DNA of 64,000 nucleotides from Xenorhabdus doucetiae. GTDB lineage: Bacteria > Pseudomonadota > Gammaproteobacteria > Enterobacterales > Enterobacteriaceae. The translations under genes and the position numbers were made by a program. Below, one piece after another: positions 54,933-61,981 of the stretch. The first letter of the stretch is position 1; every line of letters begins with the position of its first letter. The stretch covers positions 3,286,001 through 3,350,000 of the forward strand of contig NZ_FO704550.1 in NCBI RefSeq assembly GCF_000968195.1, read 5' to 3'. The notes under the pieces are model-generated. The model did no database searches. It worked only from the letters and a program-made list of their open reading frames with translations, and was not told where the DNA came from.

Positions 54933-56087
54933 ATGCAAACTTTAATCCAAAACGTGACGGACGCTTTTCATGCGTGCTTTAACTCTTCGCCAACGCACTT
55001 TTTTCAGGCACCGGGGCGGGTGAATCTGATCGGTGAACATACGGATTATAACGCGGGTTTTGTTCTGCCTTGTGCTATTAATTTCCACACCGTACTTGCG
55101 GCGGCTAAACGCGAAGATACGTGTATCAGGGTCATCGCGGTTGATTATCATCAGGTGGATGAGTTTGACCTCTGCCAGCCGATTGTTTTTCAGCCAGAGA
55201 AAATGTGGGCGAATTATATCCGTGGTGTGGTGAAGTGTCTGGCAGAGCGTGGTTATGCCTTCGGGGGAATGGATCTTGCTGTGAGCGGCAATATTCCCCA
55301 AGGTGCGGGTTTGAGTTCATCGGCAGCGTTGGAAGTCGTGATTGGGCAGGCGATTAACGCGTTGTATCAGCTCGATATTAGCCCAAAAACCATTGCCCTG
55401 AATGGGCAGCAGGCAGAAAACCAATTTGTCGGTTGCCATTCCGGCATCATGGATCAGTTAATCTCTGCTTATGGCGAGGAAAATCACGCTTTACTGATCA
55501 ATTGCCTGACGTTGGAAACCCAATCTGTCCCTATGCCCGATGAGGCGGTCGTGATGATCATCAATTCCAATAAACAGCGTGGCTTGGTGGACAGCGAATA
55601 CAATACGCGCGGGCAGCAATGCGAAGAAGCTGCCCGTTTATTAGGCGTAAAGGCATTGTGTGATATCTCTTTCGAACAGTTCAGAGCCAAACAAACGTTG
55701 CTCAATACATTGCTCACCAAACGGGTTCGCCATGTGATCAGTGAAAATAGGCGTACCCAATGGGCGGCTGAGGCGTTGAGGGCGGGTGACTTATTCCGCC
55801 TTGGCCAACTTATGGCCGAATCTCATCGTTCCATGCGTGATGATTTTGAAATCACGGTCAGTGAAATCGATGTGCTGGTGGCGATGGTCAAAAATGTGAT
55901 AGGTGATCGCGGCGGTGTTCGTATGACAGGAGGCGGTTTTGGCGGTTGTGTGGTGGCATTGGTTCCTCCTGATTTGGTGAAAAATGTAGAAAGGGCGATT
56001 GAGCAACAATACGCAGCGAAAACCGGTTTGAGGGCGGATATCTATCTTTGTCAGGCAACAAAAGGTGCCGGCCAACTGGAATATTAA
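54933..56087 (+). CDS. galK: Galactokinase
   Basis: Phosphorylates galactose with ATP (GHMP kinase family). Motif 1 is GRVNLIGEHTDYNAGFVLP, the ATP loop is IPQGAGLSSSAALEV, and motif 3 is MTGGGFGGCVVAL near the C-terminus. It has 384 residues. A GGAGG-like site precedes the ATG. Last gene of the gal operon here. Confidence 0.97.
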   Translation: MQTLIQNVTDAFHACFNSSPTHFFQAPGRVNLIGEHTDYNAGFVLPCAINFHTVLAAAKREDTCIRVIAVDYHQVDEFDLCQPIVFQPEKMWANYIRGVVKCLAERGYAFGGMDLAVSGNIPQGAGLSSSAALEVVIGQAINALYQLDISPKTIALNGQQAENQFVGCHSGIMDQLISAYGEENHALLINCLTLETQSVPMPDEAVVMIINSNKQRGLVDSEYNTRGQQCEEAARLLGVKALCDISFEQFRAKQTLLNTLLTKRVRHVISENRRTQWAAEALRAGDLFRLGQLMAESHRSMRDDFEITVSEIDVLVAMVKNVIGDRGGVRMTGGGFGGCVVALVPPDLVKNVERAIEQQYAAKTGLRADIYLCQATKGAGQLEY

Positions 56088-56598
56088 AACTTGTAACTAA
56101 TTGAAATACCTTACCTTCACGAATAAAAGGAGTATGTTCATGAGCCTTAATCTGCAGAAAGCACTCCTGCAACTAGCAGACTGTAGGAGAAAAAGGTTGG
56201 GATGGGATTGCATTATTACGGATAAATACAGATAGAAAATAAAGAGTTACAAAAAGGATGGTTTATTTTTATAAACCATCCTGAGATTATTATGACACTG
56301 TATATAATCTTGTGTAACTGTTTGTTTTATTATGTTTGATTCAAATTAAACAAATAATTCTTATTGAAAAAATCCATAAACAATAAATAACAATGAGATA
56401 AAAAATGAAATCCTCTAAATCATAAATAAAAATATATAATTCACAATTACGAACAAAAAATAAATTTGTTTAGATTAGGTTTATTATTACTCTTGAGAAA
56501 ATATGCCAAATTACTACCTGAAAGAGTATTGGTTTTAAAAATACATTCTTTTAAAGAAATATAAATTTATTAATATTAATTATATAAAAGGGAAAATT
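56088..56598. other. AT-rich gap after galK
   Basis: It contains the hairpin AGGATGGTTTAT/ATAAACCATCCT (56255-56282), possibly the galK terminator, then about 300 bases of very AT-rich sequence that should include the promoter of the small exported ORF. No gene is visible. Confidence 0.5.
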
Positions 56599-56724
56599 AT
56601 GAAATTAAAATATCTTAGCTCAGGAATAATTATAGCTGCTTCAGCACTAATATTAATTCCAGAAATATCAATGGCAAATGTAGCCGAAATATCATATATA
56701 CCAATCGCCATTGAAGATGCTTGA
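56599..56724 (+). CDS. Small ORF with signal peptide, 3' end formed by IS630 element
   Basis: MKLKYLSSGIIIAASALILI followed by PEISMANVAEISYI has a clear Sec signal peptide (charged start, hydrophobic core, cleavage likely after SMA). GGGA lies upstream at good spacing. The IS630 element starts at 56701, so the last seven codons come from its inverted repeat. Without the element the next codon would be TAG, giving 34 residues. It may be the start of an exported protein broken by the rearrangement, or a genuine tiny peptide. Not recognised. Confidence 0.4.
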   Translation: MKLKYLSSGIIIAASALILIPEISMANVAEISYIPIAIEDA

Positions 56725-57800
56725 TTTCTTATCCAAACCCGATCATGCTTGCAATCATGAAAATTCATCTGACACCAGAACAAAAACGTGCCCTCGAATT
56801 GATGCATGATACCACTCGTGATAGTCGAGTCTGTGATCGCATCAAGGCCGTGCTTTTGGCGTCAGAGGGCTGGACAGCTCAGATGATTGCTCAGGCCTTA
56901 CGTATTCATGAAACTACGGTAAGCCGTCACCTAAAAGATTTCATCGCGCAGGAAAAACTCACCCCCGAAAATGGCGGTTCTGAAAGCCATCTCTCTGCCA
57001 AACAAACCGCCGATCTGGTTGATTATTTGACGGCAAATTTGCTGCATACGACCGCTCAAATTGTGGATTATGTACGAGCTCGTTGGCAGGTGTCTTTCAG
57101 AGTGGGAGGCATGACGAAATGGCTTCACCGACAAGGTTTCAGCTACAAAAAGCCAGAAGGGCGTCCCTCATAAATTCGATGCGGATAAGCAGCAACAATT
57201 TATTGATGACTACCAGTCTCTGAAAGACCGGGCAGGTCAGAATGAACCTATCCTATTTATTGATGCGGTGCATCCTTCGCAGTCCACAAAGCTCAGCTAT
57301 GGTTGGATGAAAGCGGGGAAAAATCAGGTAAAAGTGGTCGAAACCACCGGCAGTCGTACCCGTCTCAATCTTCTGGGCGCCCTCAATTTACAACGAATTG
57401 AAGACACCGTGATCCGTGAATACCCGAGTATCAATGCCGAAAATATCGCGTATTTTTTCGGCGCTATTAGAGAAACTTACCCACTTTCGCAAAAAATTCA
57501 TATTATTCTGGATGGGGCGGGTTACCACCGGGCAGAATTGGTGAAAGAGGTGGCATATGTCCTTAATATTGAACTGCATTACCTACCGCCTTACAGCCCA
57601 AACCTCAATCCAATAGAGCGATTGTGGAAGTATATGAATGAGCAAGTACGTAACAATGTTTATTTTCCGGATGCGAAGACATTCCGTGAAACCCTTCGTC
57701 ACTTTTTTCATGTCACTTTGCCAGAAAAAGCGAAAGAACTCACGACTAGACTGACTGACAACTTTCAGATTTTAAAACCTGCATCTTCAAGTTAGATTGG
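56701..57800. mobile_element. IS630-family insertion sequence, 1100 bp
   Basis: Inverted ends CCAATC...TTGAAGATGC (left, 56701-56720) and the complement at 57781-57800 match at about 16 of 20 positions. TA dinucleotides flank both ends, the IS630 target duplication. It contains a transposase split into two frames. Confidence 0.88.
56757..57795 (+). pseudogene. IS630-family transposase in two frames
   Basis: First part: MKIHLTPEQKRALELMHDTT through helix-turn-helix and winged-helix regions to SYKKPEGRPS and a TAA at 57171. A +1 shift near the sequence CCCTCATAAA continues as KFDADKQQQFIDDYQSL, with FIDAVHPS (first D), ILDGAGYH (second D) and NLNPIERLW (E), a complete DDE triad. Either a programmed +1 frameshift or one indel separates the halves. 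The rest is intact, so the element may be recently active. Confidence 0.85.
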
Positions 57801-58434
57801 TATAGGTGTCATACTTTTCTTCTTTCACCACCGGTTGCCAGTCATCCCGATATTTGATGATCTGGGCAAATCGGTTATTTTCTGACATGACTTTTTGGTA
57901 GCTCTGATACACATCACTGAAAAAGCGAATTTCCGGTAAACTGGTATCCACAAGTGCTGAACTATCTTCAAAACCCGATTTTATATACCCTTTAGCCGGT
58001 GACCAGAAAGTAGAAATGAAAAACAGGCTAAACAGCCACTTTTTACTTTTGCTTGATAAAGTAATATTTAGCTTAAGCGCAAATATCATCAGAACCAAAA
58101 TGGCAATGGCGGTTAAATATGTGGAAACCGAAAGCCCGCTAATATATTCCGCTGTTTCATTGCTGTTTGTATAGATTAATGATCCAACTGCATTGACATC
58201 TGGATAACCATAATTGAGGCCAATTGGGGTATAGAGCATTCCGACCAAGGAAAGAAAAACAAGCAAAAAGAGATAGATTCGTTTACTGGTTGCAGCTAAA
58301 AATAAAAAGAATGCAAAAGCACTGAAAACGTATATTAATTTTAACTGATAACCCAAACACTTATGTATCAGAAAAATAAGAAAAAAGAGAACGATAAAAC
58401 AAGAGAGGTTCCTGTTTTTATAAAGCCAAGACAT
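57787..58434 (-). pseudogene. Phosphoethanolamine transferase-like protein, N-terminal membrane domain only
   Basis: 215 residues with four to five hydrophobic segments, followed by a soluble linker ending YRDDWQPVVKEEKYDTY. The pattern TPIGLNYGYPDVNAVGSLIYTN and that linker are typical of the membrane half of EptA/OpgE/YbiP-type enzymes, where the sulfatase-fold domain starts right after (YVxVIGES). Here the reading enters the IS630 end after KYDTY and stops within eight bases of its border. The catalytic domain is not found on the other side of the element. The start is ATG 58434 (GTG at 58440 is also possible). It cannot be active as a transferase. Confidence 0.75.
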
Positions 58435-58563
58435 AATCACCCTATCATTTCACATAGCCGTAGCTGAACTTTTATTTAGTCAATTCATTCAATTTGAACA
58501 AAACCCAACACTGTACAACACAGTATTGGGACGCTATCACGCAACAGAACAATAAATTATGGA

Positions 58564-59373
58564 TTACCGATTAATTGACTGGTAACGTTCAAAAGATTCG
58601 CGTTCTTCATCCCGTAGAGTCAACACCTTAAAACCATCATGGGTGACCAAGATGGTATGCTCAAACTGAGCCGATAAGCGACGATCTTTGGTCGTGACTG
58701 TCCAGCCATCTTTATGCAGCTTAATGTCCTTTTTGCCTTGGTTGATCATCGGCTCAATCGTGAAAGTCATGCCTTCTTCCAAGATGATACCTTCTCCCGC
58801 CTTGCCGTAATGCAGAACTTGGGGTTCCTCATGCATACTGCGACCAATGCCGTGGCCGCAATATTCACGCACCACGGTATAATTATTCGCTTCGGCATGC
58901 TGCTGTATCGTATGACCAATATCCCCCAGCGTGATGCCCGGCCTGACTATCTTAATGGCCTGATATAAGCATTCTTGAGTTACATTAACCAAGCGCTCGG
59001 CATGGGACGGCACTTCCCCGACACAAAATGTAATGCTGCTGTCGCCGTAATATTCCTCTTTTTTGACGGTGACATCCACATTAACGATATCCCCATTTTT
59101 CAGCTTCTTTTCGGAAGGCCAGCCATGACACACAACGTGATTGACGGAAGTATTCACCGTATAAGGAAAACCATACTGCCCCAAGCTGCCCGGTGTCGCA
59201 TCAAGGGTGTTGATAATGTAATCATGGCAAAATGAATCAATTTCGAGGGTCGTGACACCGGGCACAATCATCGAACGAACCGCTTCAAGCACCTGACCAG
59301 TCAAGCGCCCCGCTATTTCCATCTTCTCGATTTCGCTCCTGTCTTTTATCAGTATTCCATTGTTTCTTGACAT
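58564..59373 (-). CDS. Methionine aminopeptidase type I, stand-alone paralogue
   Basis: Removes N-terminal methionine from proteins. The five metal ligands are recognisable: Asp in VNVDVTV, Asp in GDSSITF, His in YCGHGIGRSMHEEP, Glu in FTIEPM and Glu in SAQFEHTI. It has 269 residues from ATG 59373 (AGAG upstream), or 276 from a TTG at 59394. It is not next to rpsB, where the housekeeping map gene lies in enterobacteria, and diverges from E. coli Map, so it is probably a second copy. Such accessory MetAPs may act in resistance or in special processing. Confidence 0.88.
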   Translation of the reverse strand: MSRNNGILIKDRSEIEKMEIAGRLTGQVLEAVRSMIVPGVTTLEIDSFCHDYIINTLDATPGSLGQYGFPYTVNTSVNHVVCHGWPSEKKLKNGDIVNVDVTVKKEEYYGDSSITFCVGEVPSHAERLVNVTQECLYQAIKIVRPGITLGDIGHTIQQHAEANNYTVVREYCGHGIGRSMHEEPQVLHYGKAGEGIILEEGMTFTIEPMINQGKKDIKLHKDGWTVTTKDRRLSAQFEHTILVTHDGFKVLTLRDEERESFERYQSINR

Positions 59374-59441
59374 ATTATTTTTCTCTTGATTCAAGTTATG
59401 TAGGTAACTTCTTCATCATACACGGGTTAGACAAAAGATCG

Positions 59442-60494
59442 TTATTGACTCACCCGCCAATAACCGCCTTTCTTCGCCCCGACACGCATCAAACGCCCCA
59501 TATCCTGCAATAGCTTAATATTTCGCTCTATTGTGCGCCGACTTACCCCCAATTCATCAGCCAATTGAGTGATGGTGATAGCAGGACGAGCAGCAATAAC
59601 AGATAAGATTTTCTGCGCCGTGGCATTCAAAGATTGTGGATTTTCTACCGACATTTGTACCGACATTTCTACCGACATTTCTACCGGCGTTGTGGCAGGA
59701 TTTGGTTTTGGAAGACTCAGGCTTTCTTTAAGTGCTTCAGCTAATTTTTCCAGCATAAAATCGATAAACAGCGTACAGTTGCTAGTACGGTCACACTCCC
59801 TAAGTACCTGATAATAATGTTGCTGTTGATGATGGATTAACGTTTCTACCGGCAGCCACGCTAATTCAGTACGCCATTCACTCAAAATCAATGTTTGCCA
59901 TAAACGACCCATGCGGCCATTACCATCGGTAAATGGGTGAATAAATTCAAACTCATAATGGAAAATTGAACTGGCGATTAATGGGTGAATATCAGTTTGT
60001 TTTAACCAAGTCAGCAAATCATCCATTAATCGCAATACTTGATTAGCCGGTGGCGCCATATGAATTAACTGGTTTTCCCGATAAATTCCCACATCTCCCT
60101 GACGTAATTGCCCCGGATGATCAACCAATCCAGTCATCAACAATCGATGCGCAGCCAGTAAATCCGTTAAGCGGGAGCTATGCCAATGTGGTAATTTTTC
60201 ATAGGCTAATATGGCATTACGCACTTCCTGAATATCCCTTGCCGGAGCCAGCACACGTTTCCCCTCAATAATGGCCGTGACTTGTTCCGTAGACAGACTA
60301 TTATGCTCAATCGCCAATGACGCCTGTATGGTACGAATGCGATTTTCTTTACGTAATAAAGGTGAAGAAATCGCCGCTTGCATTGACCAACGCCCCAATA
60401 GTTCACCGATTTCCACCACGCGATTAAGTATGTTTGGGGTAATAGTGTAAGGAGGTTGGTAAGTTGCCACGATAATGTCTTCTTCTTCTGTCAA
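59442..60494 (-). CDS. Fic domain protein with C-terminal helix-turn-helix
   Basis: A 350-residue protein with an N-terminal helical region (SLAIEHNSLS at 59-68, resembling the inhibitory SxxxE motif of self-inhibited class II Fic proteins), Fic motif HPFTDGNGRMGR at 186-197, and a C-terminal winged helix (ITQLADELGVSRRTIERNI, about 308-326). Fic enzymes usually AMPylate proteins. A linker of repeated V-E-M-S units (271-285) comes from a 12-bp tandem repeat in the DNA. The start at TTG 60494 is uncertain; GTG 60470 is an alternative. The target is unknown. Confidence 0.88.
   Translation of the reverse strand: MTEEEDIIVATYQPPYTITPNILNRVVEIGELLGRWSMQAAISSPLLRKENRIRTIQASLAIEHNSLSTEQVTAIIEGKRVLAPARDIQEVRNAILAYEKLPHWHSSRLTDLLAAHRLLMTGLVDHPGQLRQGDVGIYRENQLIHMAPPANQVLRLMDDLLTWLKQTDIHPLIASSIFHYEFEFIHPFTDGNGRMGRLWQTLILSEWRTELAWLPVETLIHHQQQHYYQVLRECDRTSNCTLFIDFMLEKLAEALKESLSLPKPNPATTPVEMSVEMSVQMSVENPQSLNATAQKILSVIAARPAITITQLADELGVSRRTIERNIKLLQDMGRLMRVGAKKGGYWRVSQ
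59645..59690. repeat. 12-bp in-frame tandem repeat within the Fic gene
   Basis: Units of the form TACCGACATTTC follow one another nearly four times, encoding (V-E/Q-M-S) repeats between the Fic domain and the helix-turn-helix. Length changes by whole units would keep the frame. Confidence 0.8.
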
Positions 60495-60530
60495 TTATTA
60501 ATATTTATCCAATATACTCAATAAATTTTT

Positions 60531-60655
60531 CCCGTCATTTATTTTAATTCGAGCCGCTTCGCAATTCTGCTGAATGATGAAAAGATCTGATACATTCCTG
60601 CGAGTAATCTTGCTAACCTACCGCGCAAATCTTCCTCATTGCATCTACAGATGAA
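60531..60655. repeat. Direct repeat of about 125 bp, left copy
   Basis: Starts CCCGTCATTTATTT and ends CATCTACAGATGAA. It is repeated at 61696-61819 with about eight differences. It lies just left of the second Fic gene. Confidence 0.9.
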
Positions 60656-60748
60656 CTGATTTTACGAACATGGTTGCTATGCCCATCCAGTGTTATAATT
60701 TCCCTGTTTTTCCAAAGCATCTTTCCTCCATCGACACAGGGCGTTCCC

Positions 60749-61366
60749 ATGAACCGATACCATGTATCCAGTAGTGAAGGCCAGTATGAGAAAAACTCTG
60801 GCGAGCAAGTCCTGGCTAACAAATTGGGAATTACTGATTCTGATGAGATGGATGAAGCTGAACTTGTACTGTTAGAGCAGCTCTATCGATTTATTTTTGA
60901 AGAACAGTTTCCTATGGGGACACTCACCGTAGCCATATTGAAAAGTTGGCATCGTCGCTGGTTAGGTAACATCTACGAGTGGGCTGGACAAGAAAGAACG
61001 GTAAATATCAGCAAGGGCAACTTTATGTTTGCTCCCTCAGCACAAGTACCAAAACTACTGAACGAATTCGACGCTAAGTATCTTGCCCGTTATACGCCGT
61101 GTACCAACATAGACGAAAAACAACTCATCGCAGCTATCGCCATAACTCATGTGGAGTTGATACTCATCCATCCATTCAGAGAGGGAAACGGGCGCTTGTC
61201 GCGGCTTTTAGCCGATGTAATGGCTGTTCAGGGAGGATATAAACCGCTGGACTATCAAAGCTGGGAGCAAAACAAAACTGAATATATTTCAGCTATCCAC
61301 GCAGGTATGTCAATGGACTACGACCCAATGAGGCACTGGGTCAGTAAAGCATTGAGAAGTGATTAG
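60749..61366 (+). CDS. Fic/DOC family protein, class I-like toxin candidate
   Basis: A 205-residue single-domain Fic protein with the motif HPFREGNGRLSR at 141-152. The N-terminal pattern QYEKNSGEQVLANKLGITD is like that of VbhT/BepA-type and FicT toxins, which lack a built-in inhibitory helix and depend on a separate small antitoxin. The start at 60749 gives the usual N-terminus; the frame upstream to 60674 is not family-like. A 56-codon ORF on the opposite strand overlaps its last bases and may be the antitoxin. Both lie between two 125-bp direct repeats. Confidence 0.88.
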   Translation: MNRYHVSSSEGQYEKNSGEQVLANKLGITDSDEMDEAELVLLEQLYRFIFEEQFPMGTLTVAILKSWHRRWLGNIYEWAGQERTVNISKGNFMFAPSAQVPKLLNEFDAKYLARYTPCTNIDEKQLIAAIAITHVELILIHPFREGNGRLSRLLADVMAVQGGYKPLDYQSWEQNKTEYISAIHAGMSMDYDPMRHWVSKALRSD

Positions 61367-61533
61367 ACCGCAAGACGGAGATGGGCGAATTTCTTGCGCA
61401 CAACCTCAAGCGAAGCCTCAATCTTGGCTGAAGGCTTGCCGGTCTCAACCGCTGTTGACGTCGCTACAGAACGAGCAATGTCCGCGCGAGAAGGCTTAGC
61501 ATAACTCATCTGCTTTTTTATATTGCTGCTCAT
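61363..61533 (-). CDS. Small ORF convergent with fic, possible VbhA/YhfG-like antitoxin
   Basis: A 56-residue ORF with GAGAGG before its ATG. Residues 26-32 (STAVETG) resemble the inhibitory SxxxE motif of Fic antitoxins, which reads SxxxE followed by Gly or Asn; here Thr-Gly follows. The surrounding ADIARSVATSTAVE...ASLEVV recalls the VbhA helix pattern. Known antitoxin genes precede their fic gene on the same strand, whereas this one is convergent and overlaps by four bases. So the role is a hypothesis, but coding potential is supported by length, ribosome site and linkage. Confidence 0.55.
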   Translation of the reverse strand: MSSNIKKQMSYAKPSRADIARSVATSTAVETGKPSAKIEASLEVVRKKFAHLRLAV

Positions 61534-61981
61534 CACGGCCTCTCAATGGTCAAATCGAAAATAAGGAAATACCTCACAACACAATAAGTATACCAAGGTT
61601 TGTCTGCAACATCACATAATCACAGGTGTATGTACAGAAAAGGCTAATACCTTATCCAAATAGCCAATATCCATACTGGCACGAATCCGTTATCTCCCGT
61701 CATTTATTTAATTCGAACCACTTCGCAATTCTGCTGAATGATGAAAAAATCTGATGCATTCCTGCGAGGAATCCTGCTAACCTACCGCGCAAATCTTCCT
61801 AATTGCATCTACAGATGAATCACACAGATTATCAATGATAAGATAGCGTTTTCGCCCAGGATGAGGTCTATTAGCGTTCCATCCTTAGCTGATTATATTT
61901 AGGTTTTGTCATTTAGATGGGTTGACTTAGGTCGATGGCCCAACTGAGTCAACAGGAATAATACAATTGAATCAAGTCAAT
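61534..61981. other. Gap between the Fic cassette and mutS
   Basis: It contains the right 125-bp repeat (61696-61819) and the mutS upstream region. No other gene seen. Confidence 0.5.
61696..61819. repeat. Direct repeat of about 125 bp, right copy
   Basis: Counterpart of 60531-60655, about 117 of 125 positions identical, including a one-base length difference in a T-run. It stands 160 bases before mutS. Confidence 0.9.
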
